This document shows positions 9,396-17,834 of a stretch of 64,000 bases of DNA, piece after piece (the first letter of the stretch is position 1; the number at the start of each line of letters is the position of its first letter). Under the pieces are notes generated by a model. It worked only from the letters and a program-made list of their open reading frames with translations, ran no database searches and was not told where the DNA came from. The position numbers were made by a program, and so were the translations under genes. The stretch is taken from positions 1,302,001 to 1,366,000 of the forward strand of contig JADKDD010000002.1 in NCBI GenBank assembly GCA_016718525.1, written 5' to 3'. The DNA comes from Rhodocyclaceae bacterium. GTDB taxonomy: Bacteria; Pseudomonadota; Gammaproteobacteria; Burkholderiales; Rhodocyclaceae.

Positions 9396-10043
9396 TTAAC
9401 GCCAGGCGCGAATGATGATTTCGCGGATTAGATGCAGACGGCGATGAAAGAAATGATCGGCGCCGGGAACCACCACCACCGGCAGGTTCAAGGGTTCGGC
9501 CCATGCAAGCACGTTGGCGAGGTGCACGGTTTCATCCTTGTCGCCGTGAATGACCAGGGTGTCTGCCGCTACGGCTTCGGTTTGATAGCTGCGCGCGCCT
9601 TCCACAAAGCCAGCAGCCGTGCCTACGAGCACCAGACGCTTGGCAGGGGTGCCAGTCTCAGCCAATTTTTTGGCAACGCGGGTGATGACAAACGCGCCGA
9701 AAGAAAATCCGGCCAGGTAAAGCGGTAGCGTTCCATGAGGATCATGGTTTTCGCGCGCCCAGGCCACAACGGCGAGTAGATCGGTCGTTTCATTTACTCC
9801 GTGATCATGTTCACCTGTCGACCCGCCGACGCCACGAAAACTCGGCCGCAGCGTGATGCAGCCCAGGTCGCGAAAGGCCCTTGCAATTGAGGTAACGACT
9901 TTGTTTTCAGCGGTTCCGCCAAACAAGGGATGGGGATGCGCGATCAGCGCGATGCCCTTGGTTTCGCTGGCAGCGAGGCCAATAGGGTCGACAAAAAATT
10001 CAATATCGCCGTCCGGACCGGCAATTACCATTCGCTGATGCAT
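9396..10043 (-). CDS. Alpha/beta hydrolase (dienelactone hydrolase-like)
   Basis: A compact 215-residue hydrolase with the family's ALIAHPHPLFGGTAENKVV segment, the nucleophile elbow AGFSFGAF, the acidic residue in HGDKDETVH and the catalytic His in GADHFFH. It belongs to a widespread proteobacterial group of small cytoplasmic serine hydrolases without assigned substrate. Its ATG follows the ferredoxin TGA by one nucleotide (TGACATG), and its TAA abuts the ABC ATPase, so it is embedded in the operon. The same TGACATG junction recurs between the ATPase and permease. Confidence 0.87.
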   Translation of the reverse strand: MHQRMVIAGPDGDIEFFVDPIGLAASETKGIALIAHPHPLFGGTAENKVVTSIARAFRDLGCITLRPSFRGVGGSTGEHDHGVNETTDLLAVVAWARENHDPHGTLPLYLAGFSFGAFVITRVAKKLAETGTPAKRLVLVGTAAGFVEGARSYQTEAVAADTLVIHGDKDETVHLANVLAWAEPLNLPVVVVPGADHFFHRRLHLIREIIIRAWR

Positions 10044-10044
10044 G

Positions 10045-10353
10045 TCAGATTTTCAATCGTTCAACGATTCGTCCGTGAACCAGATGTTGGTCGATAATTT
10101 CGTCAATATCGTCAGTGTCAACATAGCGGTACCAGACGGCTTCGGGATAGATCACCAATACCGGCCCGAGTTCACAGCGATCAAGGCAGCCGGCTGTGTT
10201 GATCCGGACGCGTGCGCGGAGTTGATCACCGAGTTGCTTGACCCGGTTTTTGGCATACGCGCGGACACCCTCGGCGCCGTGATCATTGCAGCAAGCTTCG
10301 CCGTTCTTGCGTTGATTGGTGCAGAAAAAAACGTGATGATCAAAGTAGCTCAT
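10045..10353 (-). CDS. Thioredoxin-like [2Fe-2S] ferredoxin
   Basis: A 102-residue protein of the thioredoxin-fold 2Fe-2S ferredoxin group (NuoE-like). Candidate cluster ligands are Cys11, Cys21 or Cys22, Cys56 and Cys60; the second pair lies in the typical NTAGCLDRCELGP motif. It begins MSYFDHHVFFCTNQR, as is usual for this family, and ends with a conserved acidic helix and an ERLKI tail. It should be a soluble electron carrier; the partner is unknown. Its start overlaps the end of the MazG-like gene by 4 nt, and the next gene starts one base after its stop. Confidence 0.92.
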   Translation of the reverse strand: MSYFDHHVFFCTNQRKNGEACCNDHGAEGVRAYAKNRVKQLGDQLRARVRINTAGCLDRCELGPVLVIYPEAVWYRYVDTDDIDEIIDQHLVHGRIVERLKI

Positions 10354-10700
10354 GGTGATTTTTGGTTGGTAGGGGCAGGGTATTTTTGCGCATTCTTGAC
10401 CAGCTTGCGAGTTGTCGCGTCCAGCATGTCGATGTCCAGCACATCAGCGAGCTCGGTGAGATATATCAATACATCGGCGATTTCGTCGGCCACAGCCGCG
10501 CGCTTTTCGGCACCCATCTTCAGATAGGCGTCTGCCGTGTCCCATTGAAAATGTTCGACCAACTCTGCGGCTTCAACAGACAGTGCCATCACCAGATTTT
10601 TTGGAGTGTGATAGCGGTGCCAATCACGTGCTGCACAGAAAATTCTCAAAGCAGCGCGCAAGTCCTCAAGCGTGGATATTGGTTGTACTGAGTCAGACAT
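10350..10700 (-). CDS. MazG-like nucleotide pyrophosphohydrolase
   Basis: A 116-residue all-alpha NTP pyrophosphohydrolase of the MazG/RS21-C6 (dCTPase) type. The metal-binding signature is visible as SVEAAELVEHFQW followed by DEIADVLIYLTELADVLDID, matching the family ExxE...ExxD pattern. Such enzymes hydrolyse non-canonical or excess (d)NTPs to NMP and PPi, a house-cleaning role. ATG 10700 (MSDSVQP) is preferred; it overlaps the VanZ-like stop by 8 nt. The gene overlaps the ferredoxin start by 4 nt. Confidence 0.88.
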   Translation of the reverse strand: MSDSVQPISTLEDLRAALRIFCAARDWHRYHTPKNLVMALSVEAAELVEHFQWDTADAYLKMGAEKRAAVADEIADVLIYLTELADVLDIDMLDATTRKLVKNAQKYPAPTNQKSP

Positions 10701-11739
10701 GAGGATCATTTCTGTGATACATGATCAGCCAGGGCAAGGCGAGGAAAGGCCATAGGGTTGCAGCGAATTGGGTCAGGCCATGAAAATTAAGGAATTGTCC
10801 GGGATTCCAGACTTGCTGCATTTGTTCAAGATAGGGATTGTCGGGGGCAAGGTTGACCATTACCGTGGCAAACAGCAAGGCTACCGCGGCCAGTGCGCTT
10901 TGAATCGCCGGAATCAGTCGTCGCGCCAACCAGATGAGCGTGAATCCGCAGCCCAAGCCAATCAGACTGCCTTCCGTCAGCCAGGTGAAGGCGGCCGCGG
11001 GCTGGGTTACCAAAGCAAGACTGATCGACTTAACCATCAATCCTAACCCCAAAGGCAAGACCATAAAGCCGAAACGGGACTTTCTGGGGAGTTGAGCCGC
11101 TAACAGCCCCACTGCCAGCGTTGCTGCCCCGGCTACCGCGCCTTCAACCACACGAAACCCGTCGGGGTTGAAGGTCTGCGCGGAAGGCAAGTCAAAAAGA
11201 CGCCGCACATCACCAGTGCCGAACAACAATGTATTGGGTTCAAGTTGAGTCAACAGCCACAAGGCGATCAATACCAGTCCGGTGTCGGCCTCAGCGGTAA
11301 AGTGCCGGCGTCGCAAATGGCCCAGATAGCCAATGTCAAGCAGGCGGGGCTGTAACCAGCGGGCGAGACTGGCGCCAATCAACGCGCCAAGCGAGTTGCA
11401 GATGACATCAAGGTTTGACGGGATTCGGCTCGGTAGAAAATTCTGCATTGTCTCGAGACCCAAAGACAAACATATCGCCGCACCGCCCGCGATCAACCAG
11501 GCAACGGCCGCTGACTTGGGTTTTCGGCTGGTCTGCGTTGCAGCATAGATCAGCATGCCAAGTGGAACATAACCGAGCGTATTGATAAATAGATCGAAGA
11601 CCGTGAAGTAGCGCGGCCAGCCGGCGTCCAGGAATGCCATCAGCGGAATGCCGCTGTCACGCCAACCGGACAGCGGGTACAAGCTCGCATAAGCAATCAG
11701 CAATGTATAGCCTGCAGCAAGTCCGGGAATCAGCGGCAT
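10693..11739 (-). CDS. VanZ-like membrane protein
   Basis: A 348-residue polytopic membrane protein. The N-terminal half is a VanZ-like domain (YTLLIAYASLYPLSGWRD, VFDLFINTLGYVPLGML, ETMQNFLPSRIPSNLDVICNSLGALIG), and about five further helices follow. VanZ homologues confer low-level teicoplanin resistance in enterococci; in Gram-negative bacteria the role is unknown. ATG 11739 lies 5 nt past the ubiB stop; a 27-residue extension in the same frame would lie wholly inside ubiB and has no family counterpart. It is co-directional with, and coupled to, its neighbours. Confidence 0.85.
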   Translation of the reverse strand: MPLIPGLAAGYTLLIAYASLYPLSGWRDSGIPLMAFLDAGWPRYFTVFDLFINTLGYVPLGMLIYAATQTSRKPKSAAVAWLIAGGAAICLSLGLETMQNFLPSRIPSNLDVICNSLGALIGASLARWLQPRLLDIGYLGHLRRRHFTAEADTGLVLIALWLLTQLEPNTLLFGTGDVRRLFDLPSAQTFNPDGFRVVEGAVAGAATLAVGLLAAQLPRKSRFGFMVLPLGLGLMVKSISLALVTQPAAAFTWLTEGSLIGLGCGFTLIWLARRLIPAIQSALAAVALLFATVMVNLAPDNPYLEQMQQVWNPGQFLNFHGLTQFAATLWPFLALPWLIMYHRNDPHV

Positions 11740-11744
11740 GCTGG

Positions 11745-13349
11745 TTACAGCTTGGTCAGCAGATACCCGCTCAGCGCGGAAAGTAATACCAAGGTGAGCA
11801 CCATACAGCGACGCAACCACTTTAATTCGTTACGGAGTGCTGAAATTTCGTCAGTTGGTGCTGGCGACACGCTGTTAACCAAGGCCTGATGTAGCAGGCG
11901 CGGCAACACAGGTAACACGCGCGCCCATTGGCCAGCTTCACGTTCCATATTCGCGGTTAGTGCCGTCCAACCGACTTGTTCCACTGTCCATTTCTCCAGA
12001 AACGGTTTGGCGGTTTTCCATAAATCCAAATCAGGGTCAAGTTGGCGGCCAAGACCTTCAATGTTAAGTAGCGTTTTCTGCAACAAGACCAGCTGTGGCT
12101 GGATTTCTACATTGAACCGACGGGAGGCCTGAAATAGCCTCAACAGTACCCGTCCGAAGGAAATCTCCTTCAGCGGGCGATCAAAGATCGGCTCACATAC
12201 GGCCCGAATGGCCGACTCAAATTCGTCGACGCGGGTATCGTGTGGCGCCCAACCGGATTCAATGTGCACTTCCGCCACTCGCTTGTAATCGCGCCGGAAG
12301 AAGGCCAGAAAATTCTGTGCCAGATAACTTTTGTCGTTGTCGGTGAGCGTTCCGACTATCCCGAAGTCCAGAGCGACGTAGCGGCCTTTGCTGTCGCCAT
12401 CGGTCGCCACCAGAATATTACCGGGGTGCATATCTGCGTGAAAAAATCCATCGCGAAAAACCTGAGTAAAGAATATCTCGACGCCGGCACTGCCAAGCCG
12501 TGGAAGGTCAACACCACGTTCGCGCAGTTCGCTGATTTGGGAGACAGGCGTGCCGTGCATGCGCTCCATCACCATCACACCTGTTGTGCACCAGTCCCAA
12601 TAAACCTCGGGTACCAGTAAAAGCGGTGAATTGAGAAAATTGTGTCTCAGCTGCGAGCAGTTCGCTGCCTCGCGCATCAGGTCCAGTTCGTCGTGCAAAT
12701 ATTTGGCGAACTCGGCCACCACTTCGCGTGGCTTGAGACGCCGACCGTCTGCCCACACGTATTCAAGGACTGCAGCAGCGACGCGCAACAGCACGATATC
12801 CTGATCAATCACCGACCTGATTCCCGGGCGCAGAATTTTTACGGCGACTTCCTTGCCGCCATGTTCTGCCGGCAGTATTGCGAAATGTACTTGAGCGACC
12901 GACGCGGAGGCGACCGGCTCCCGCGTAAAGCTGGCAAACACCTGATCCGCCGGGCGGCCATAAGCGGCCTCCAACGCCGCGAGTGCCAGTTCCGGGGCAA
13001 ACGGGGGGACGGCATCCTGCAATTTCGCCAACTCGTCGGCGAAATCAGTCGCCAGCAAATCCCTGCGGGTCGACAGCACTTGTCCGAACTTGACAAAGAT
13101 CGGGCCCAGGTCTTCGAGCGCACAACGCAGCCTGACAGCGCGGGGCATACTGGAAACGTGGTTGGCAGTGCGCCAAAACATCAACGGCTGCAAAGCCCGC
13201 AGGATGCGGCCCCCGAATCCGAAATCAAGATCCTGTTCGAGAATCATGCGATCAAGCCCGTAACGCAAAGCGACACGGGCGATCTTCAGCAAACGGAGCG
13301 AATGAAAGGTACGTATGGCGCGCACAGGAAAGCACCGCAGGGCGGGCAC
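11745..13349 (-). CDS. ubiB: Ubiquinone biosynthesis accessory kinase-like protein UbiB
   Basis: A UbiB/ADCK-family protein of about 534 residues, an atypical membrane-associated ATPase needed for ubiquinone synthesis. Visible motifs are the inhibitory KxGQ motif ([14 protein letters not shown]), the Ala-rich nucleotide loop region ([11 protein letters not shown]), [11 protein letters not shown] and the metal-binding ALDFGIVG. One or two hydrophobic helices end the protein ([16 protein letters not shown]), as is usual. The start is a GTG at 13349; another GTG at 13325, just before [23 protein letters not shown], is equally plausible. It is the first gene of a long minus-strand operon and divergent from argS. 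A copy of the dispersed repeat encodes VSPAPT near the C-terminus. Confidence 0.93.
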   Translation of the reverse strand: MPALRCFPVRAIRTFHSLRLLKIARVALRYGLDRMILEQDLDFGFGGRILRALQPLMFWRTANHVSSMPRAVRLRCALEDLGPIFVKFGQVLSTRRDLLATDFADELAKLQDAVPPFAPELALAALEAAYGRPADQVFASFTREPVASASVAQVHFAILPAEHGGKEVAVKILRPGIRSVIDQDIVLLRVAAAVLEYVWADGRRLKPREVVAEFAKYLHDELDLMREAANCSQLRHNFLNSPLLLVPEVYWDWCTTGVMVMERMHGTPVSQISELRERGVDLPRLGSAGVEIFFTQVFRDGFFHADMHPGNILVATDGDSKGRYVALDFGIVGTLTDNDKSYLAQNFLAFFRRDYKRVAEVHIESGWAPHDTRVDEFESAIRAVCEPIFDRPLKEISFGRVLLRLFQASRRFNVEIQPQLVLLQKTLLNIEGLGRQLDPDLDLWKTAKPFLEKWTVEQVGWTALTANMEREAGQWARVLPVLPRLLHQALVNSVSPAPTDEISALRNELKWLRRCMVLTLVLLSALSGYLLTKL

Positions 13350-13361
13350 CGTAGCTTGAGT

Positions 13362-13439
13362 GAAGCCTAAGTATAATTCAGCATATCGTCGTTTTCGGGC
13401 GATTACTTTTACACCATCAGTTTTTTCGCGGCCAAATTA
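13362..13439. promoter_or_regulatory. Divergent promoter region, ubiB / argS
   Basis: The 90-nt gap between ubiB and argS holds a TATAAT at 13372-13377 on plus, and an overlapping TATACT on minus (complement of 13370-13375). Neither has a convincing -35 at 16-18 nt, so only the -10 elements support promoter activity. The argS leader downstream is AT-rich (TTTTACACC, TTTTTTCGCGG) without a clear hairpin. Confidence 0.35.
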
Positions 13440-15182
13440 ATGCACACTGCCCCTGACTTTCCAGATCCCCGCTTGCATCTCGCAGATTTGCTTCAAGTTG
13501 CGCTGGACAGCGTGGCGCCTGAACATGCCGCGGTGGACATCTTCATTGAACGACCGAAGCAGGCTGGGCATGGTGATTTCGCCAGCAATCTGGCTATGCA
13601 GATGGCGCGGACGATGAAAGCCAATCCGCGGCAAATCGCCGAGCGCCTTGTCGCGGCGATGCCGCCATCGCAATGGATCAGCGAGGTGACCGTTGCTGGC
13701 GCAGGCTTTATTAATTTCACGCTCACTGCATCCGCCCGCACCGCAGTTGTGTCGCGTGCACTGGCACAAGGCAGCGCTTTCGGTCGTGGAGCAGACACCG
13801 GACTTAAAGTACAAGTCGAGTTTGTTTCGGCCAATCCGACCGGCCCTTTGCACGTCGGTCACGGTCGCGGCGCGGCGTTTGGTGCGAGCCTGGCTTCCCT
13901 GCTTGCGTTTGCAGGCAACACGGTGAGTCGCGAGTACTACGTGAATGACGCCGGACGGCAGATGGACATATTGGCACTGTCGACATGGTTACGCTACCTG
14001 GAGTTGTTCGACGAGCTGGTACCGTTTCCGCCAAACGCCTATCAGGGTGGTTACGTGCGTGAAATGGCGGAGCAGATTCAGGCGGCGCACCAGGATAATT
14101 TTGTTCATCCAGCTGCGGCGGTGGTCGCCGGGTTGCCAGTGACTGAGGACTTGGACGAAATCCTCGATGCATTGATTTTGGCAGCCAAAGACCTGCTAGG
14201 CGAGCAATGGAAGTATGTGCACCAACACGTGTTGACGGAACAACTGGCTGATTGCCGGTCTGATCTCGAAGAATTTGGGGTACATCACGATGTGTGGTTT
14301 TCGGAGAATAGTCTGCACGATACTGGTATGGTGGCGAAGGCGATCAGCGCACTGGAGGCGAGCGGCCACCTCTATGAACAGGACGGTGCCAAGTGGTTCC
14401 GTTCAACCTCGTTTGGTGACGAGAAAGACCGCGTGGTGCAGCGCGACAACGGAGCATTCACTTACTTCGCACCGGATATCGCCTATCATCTCAACAAATT
14501 CGAACGCGGATTTGACCGGGTCGTGAATGTCTGGGGTGCAGATCATCACGGCTACATCCCGCGTGTTAAGGGTGCTTTGTCGGCTCTGGGCATAGACGCT
14601 TCCCGATTGGATGTCACCCTGGTGCAATTTGTGAGTTTGTTCCGTGCAGGCCAGAAAGCGTCGATGTCCACTCGCGCCGGCGAGTACGTAACGCTTCGGC
14701 AATTGCGCCATGAAGTCGGCAATGACGCGTGCAGATTTTTCTACATGTTAAGGAAGTCCGATCAGTCGCTCGACTTCGATATGGACCTGGCGACCAGTCA
14801 AAGCAATGAAAATCCTGTTTTCTACGTGCAATATGCGCATGCCCGCATTTGTTCGGTGCTGTCGCAATGGGAAGGTGAGGAAGCATCCTTGGTCAGCACA
14901 GACCTTGCCCCGTTGACTCATGAAACCGAAATTGCACTTTGTGCGCAGCTCGGCGAGTTCCCGCTGCTCATACAAAATGCAGCGAAAGACTTCGCGCCGC
15001 ACACGCTGGCCTTTTACCTTAAGGATTTGGCGGCCGCGTTCCATGCCTGGTATAACGCCGAGCGGGTTCTGGTGGACGATATTGCTACCCGTAACGCCCG
15101 ACTGGCGCTGGCAGTAGCAACTCGCCACGTATTGCGCAATGGTCTTTCGTTGCTAGGCGTTTCACAACCGGTGAGCATGTAA
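13440..15182 (+). CDS. argS: Arginyl-tRNA synthetase
   Basis: A 580-residue class I aminoacyl-tRNA synthetase charging tRNA-Arg. It has the N-terminal Arg-S additional domain (residues 1-100), the HIGH-type motif in PTGPLHVGHGRGAAFG, the conserved EYYVNDAGRQMD, the WGADHHGYIPRVK segment, the KMSKS-equivalent KASMSTRAGEYVTL, and a C-terminal DALR anticodon-binding domain (FYVQYAHARICSVL onward). ATG 13440 is the first in frame, and the length fits the family. It is followed 3 nt later by the SPOR-domain gene, probably in the same transcript. The gene is completely intact, which matters when judging indels elsewhere in the window. Confidence 0.97.
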   Translation: MHTAPDFPDPRLHLADLLQVALDSVAPEHAAVDIFIERPKQAGHGDFASNLAMQMARTMKANPRQIAERLVAAMPPSQWISEVTVAGAGFINFTLTASARTAVVSRALAQGSAFGRGADTGLKVQVEFVSANPTGPLHVGHGRGAAFGASLASLLAFAGNTVSREYYVNDAGRQMDILALSTWLRYLELFDELVPFPPNAYQGGYVREMAEQIQAAHQDNFVHPAAAVVAGLPVTEDLDEILDALILAAKDLLGEQWKYVHQHVLTEQLADCRSDLEEFGVHHDVWFSENSLHDTGMVAKAISALEASGHLYEQDGAKWFRSTSFGDEKDRVVQRDNGAFTYFAPDIAYHLNKFERGFDRVVNVWGADHHGYIPRVKGALSALGIDASRLDVTLVQFVSLFRAGQKASMSTRAGEYVTLRQLRHEVGNDACRFFYMLRKSDQSLDFDMDLATSQSNENPVFYVQYAHARICSVLSQWEGEEASLVSTDLAPLTHETEIALCAQLGEFPLLIQNAAKDFAPHTLAFYLKDLAAAFHAWYNAERVLVDDIATRNARLALAVATRHVLRNGLSLLGVSQPVSM

Positions 15183-15185
15183 GTC

Positions 15186-15821
15186 ATGAACAATCCGAAC
15201 TATGCAAAACCCGGTTCCGGTGGGCCGACAAAAAGCGCTGGCGGCACTTTGCTTGGCGTCTTTATTGGCTTGGTATTGGGAATAGTGACCGCCCTCGGTG
15301 TGGTGCTTTACCTGAACAAAGCCGCGTTGCCTTTTCAGGACAAATATGAAGGTGCCAGCAAACCCGCTGCAGTACCAGCGAATGGGCAGGCTGCCGTGCC
15401 GTTGGCATTGCCCGGCAAACCCGGCAGTGTCACCCCGGAAAAACAGCGCTTGGACTTTTACGGCATGTTGGAAGGAAAATCACCAGCGCCGAATTCTGCT
15501 GGTCCAGCAGCCGGGAATTCACCTACGGCGAGTCCTGCACTAACCAGCACACCAGCAGGTGCGGCCGAACCAGCCCCGGTGGCGGAGGCGCTCTATTTGC
15601 AGCTCGGCGCATTCCAAAAGGCAGCTGACGCAGAGAACTTGAAGGCCAAGCTAGCGCTCACAGGCTTTGAAGCAGCGGTGCAGGAAGTCGACGTACCGAA
15701 CAAAGGAACAATGCATCGCGTGCGCGTTGGTCCGTTTTCAACTGCAGCAGAAATGAATTCCGCACGTCAGCGTTTGTCTCAGGCCGGAATTGTCGGGACC
15801 GTCATCAAACAAAAGCCATAG
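15186..15821 (+). CDS. SPOR-domain inner-membrane protein (FtsN-like)
   Basis: A 211-residue bitopic protein: a short cytoplasmic tail, one transmembrane helix (about residues 22-43, LLGVFIGLVLGIVTALGVVLYL), a DFYGMLEGK motif seen in such proteins, a long Pro/Ala-rich periplasmic linker, and a C-terminal SPOR domain (about 135-208, LYLQLGAFQKAADAENLKAK, RVRVGPF). SPOR domains bind denuded septal peptidoglycan, so a role at the division site is likely. This gene type follows argS in many betaproteobacteria. It converges with the PIN-domain gene, with only 10 nt between the stops. Confidence 0.9.
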   Translation: MNNPNYAKPGSGGPTKSAGGTLLGVFIGLVLGIVTALGVVLYLNKAALPFQDKYEGASKPAAVPANGQAAVPLALPGKPGSVTPEKQRLDFYGMLEGKSPAPNSAGPAAGNSPTASPALTSTPAGAAEPAPVAEALYLQLGAFQKAADAENLKAKLALTGFEAAVQEVDVPNKGTMHRVRVGPFSTAAEMNSARQRLSQAGIVGTVIKQKP

Positions 15822-15831
15822 TCATTTGAAC

Positions 15832-16287
15832 TCAGGTTTCTGTCAAGGCAGCTTCGGGCGTAATCACCATAAATAGCCCCGATTGCTTCAAGCGCCGGTT
15901 CAATTTGAGTAGCGCCCGGTCGCTGGTAATCAGCCACTTCGCTCGACTGTCCCGCGCCAGTTCCAAAAACTTTTGATCATCTTCATCGGTACATCGTGGC
16001 AATGCTGCAAGCAGTTTCGACGGTGCGGAGTTCTCGATCCTATGCACGCAGTAAACGTATTCAGCGAGCGCATTTTCTTGCGCCTGGGCGCTCAAGCTGA
16101 ACATAGGATAGTTGAGCACGCGAGCAAACTCGGCAACACAGGGCTCGTTGGTGACGGCTTGCCAGGTGCCACTTTCAATCCGGCTTCTTAGTGGCGCGAA
16201 TCGACTGTCGGCAAACACATAAAGTGAAAGCAAGACGTTGGTATCAAGCACCACCGTAATGCTCTCTGCGGAGGAGTCAACGAACAT
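15832..16287 (-). CDS. PIN-domain protein, putative toxin (COG1569-like)
   Basis: A 151-residue PIN-domain protein, probably a metal-dependent RNase. The acidic active-site residues appear as VVLDTNVLLS (Asp15), CVAEFARVLNY (Glu), TDEDDQKFLELA and ITSDRALL. The spacing fits the 'putative toxin component, PIN family' group, which is often found without an obvious antitoxin. No antitoxin-like small gene lies beside it: it overlaps the GDSL esterase gene by 11 nt on one side and converges with the SPOR gene on the other. It may be a solitary RNase rather than half of a toxin-antitoxin pair. The C-terminus ends in a beta-rich tail (FMVITPEAALTET). Confidence 0.8.
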   Translation of the reverse strand: MFVDSSAESITVVLDTNVLLSLYVFADSRFAPLRSRIESGTWQAVTNEPCVAEFARVLNYPMFSLSAQAQENALAEYVYCVHRIENSAPSKLLAALPRCTDEDDQKFLELARDSRAKWLITSDRALLKLNRRLKQSGLFMVITPEAALTET

Positions 16288-16894
16288 AGCCGATGGCTTT
16301 AAGTGACTTAAACAGCTTTTCCGTCAGTAGCAGGTGTCCAGCGGCATTTGGATGCAGCGCATCAACTTTTAGCTTGGGGTCCGACAAGACATCAGGCAAC
16401 GCATCCTCGATCAATGGCACTTTGTGGCTTTCAGCTATCAGTTGGTAGAAATCTGCGGCTGAGAGACTGTTGAAAACAGCCCCAGTGATGGAAGGTTTGG
16501 GTGTCGCGAGTAAAACTGTTTTTGCTCCGTGAGCATGAATCAAGTCGAGAATACGATTCAAATTCGCGATAGTCTCTAGCTGAGGTACCCGCCGCAGCAT
16601 ATCGTTGCCGCCCAGACTGACAATGACCAATGCAGGCGAATGTTCTTCCAGCAAAACCGGTAGTCGTTGCAGTCCGCCAGCGGTGGTGTCTCCGCTGATC
16701 CCGGCATTGACGATTTCCCAGCCCGTTCGTGATGCCAGCAGTACAGGCCAGGCTTCGCCTGGATTGACCCCGTAACCTGCAGTCAAGCTGTCGCCCAGCG
16801 CGAGGACGCGTGTCCCGCGAGGTAAAGCTTGTTCAGTTGGATGACTGCATGCGCCGAGAATGATTGCGGCGACAACTACTAGGAGCGTCCTCAC
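16277..16894 (-). CDS. GDSL-family arylesterase / lysophospholipase (TesA-like lipoprotein)
   Basis: A 205-residue SGNH/GDSL hydrolase. The four blocks are visible: ALGDSLTAGYG (nucleophile Ser36), NAGISGDTT (Gly), SLGGNDML (Asn) and DALHPN (Asp-His). Unlike E. coli TesA it opens with a lipoprotein signal, lipobox LGAC with Cys16, so it is likely lipid-anchored in the periplasm. Expected activity is esterase/thioesterase/lysophospholipase. Its ATG overlaps the trhO stop by 4 nt (ATGA) and its 3' end overlaps the PIN gene by 11 nt, indicating a trhO-esterase-PIN transcript. Confidence 0.9.
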   Translation of the reverse strand: MRTLLVVVAAIILGACSHPTEQALPRGTRVLALGDSLTAGYGVNPGEAWPVLLASRTGWEIVNAGISGDTTAGGLQRLPVLLEEHSPALVIVSLGGNDMLRRVPQLETIANLNRILDLIHAHGAKTVLLATPKPSITGAVFNSLSAADFYQLIAESHKVPLIEDALPDVLSDPKLKVDALHPNAAGHLLLTEKLFKSLKAIGYVR

Positions 16895-17826
16895 ACCTTT
16901 TTTGCTTTGCGTGGCATCGGGCTCCCAATGTGCGCCGTACGTCGCTTCTCGGCCAGTTCGACCTGCCGCTGACGCTCCGCCGCGGCTGCCTTTTGGGCCG
17001 GAGTTCTTGTCGAAATACAGTGTGCGCAGCTGATGCCTGCGACATAGTGGACGGAGGCTTTGTCAGCTGCCGCCAAAGGATGACGGCAGGCACGACAAAA
17101 TTCGTGTTGGCCATGCTGCAAGCCATGGCCGACGGAAACTCGTTCGTCGAAAACAAAACAATCGCCCTGCCATCGACTTTCAATCTTGGGAACAGTTTCC
17201 AAGTATTTCAGAATGCCACCCTCAAGATGGTAGACCTCCGGGAATCCTTCGGCACGCAAAAAGGCTGTGGATTTTTCACAACGAATACCGCCCGTACAAA
17301 ACATTGCTACTTTGGGCTTACTCGCTAGTTGCGGATTTTCTCGCACCCACGCCGGAAAATCCCTGAAACTCGCAGTATGCGGGTTGACCGCGCCTTGGAA
17401 GCTACCGATGGCAACCTCGTAATCGTTGCGTACATCAATAAGTACTAACTCCGGGTCATCAATCAGGTGATTCCAGTCTTCCGCTTTGACGTAGGTACCG
17501 ACCATCAGCTTCGGGTCTACGCCGGGCACACCTAAAGTGACGATTTCGCGTTTGAGTCGCACCTTCATGCGGTAAAACGGAGGCGTTGTGGCGATGGCTT
17601 CCTTGTGCTGTATGTCTGCCAGGCGAGGATCTTCTCTTAGCTTGCTCAAGACAGCGAGGACACCATCCCGTGGCCCGGCGATGGTGCCATTAATGCCCTC
17701 CTCAGCCAGCAAAATCGTCCCCTTCACCTGGTGCTGGTGACACGCCGCAAGCAAAGGGGCTTTCAGCGCTGTGTAGTCTGGAAGGTCGACGAATTTATAG
17801 AAAGCGGCGGTGAGGTAGTGCGCCAT
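16891..17826 (-). CDS. trhO: tRNA uridine(34) hydroxylase TrhO (rhodanese-like)
   Basis: A 311-residue member of the YceA/UPF0176 family. TrhO performs oxygen-dependent hydroxylation of U34, a precursor step to mo5U/cmo5U in tRNA wobble positions. Features are the N-terminal KGTILLAEEGINGTIAG segment, the rhodanese domain with active-site loop MFCTGGIRCEKSTAFL (Cys in CTGGIRCE), and a C-terminal Cys-rich stretch (CRACRHPLAA, CAHC) with a basic tail. ATG 17826 is chosen (MAHYLTAAFYKFVDL). It lies 8 nt from the SDR gene stop and is coupled to the downstream esterase. Confidence 0.94.
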   Translation of the reverse strand: MAHYLTAAFYKFVDLPDYTALKAPLLAACHQHQVKGTILLAEEGINGTIAGPRDGVLAVLSKLREDPRLADIQHKEAIATTPPFYRMKVRLKREIVTLGVPGVDPKLMVGTYVKAEDWNHLIDDPELVLIDVRNDYEVAIGSFQGAVNPHTASFRDFPAWVRENPQLASKPKVAMFCTGGIRCEKSTAFLRAEGFPEVYHLEGGILKYLETVPKIESRWQGDCFVFDERVSVGHGLQHGQHEFCRACRHPLAAADKASVHYVAGISCAHCISTRTPAQKAAAAERQRQVELAEKRRTAHIGSPMPRKAKKV

Positions 17827-17834
17827 TTTTCAAA

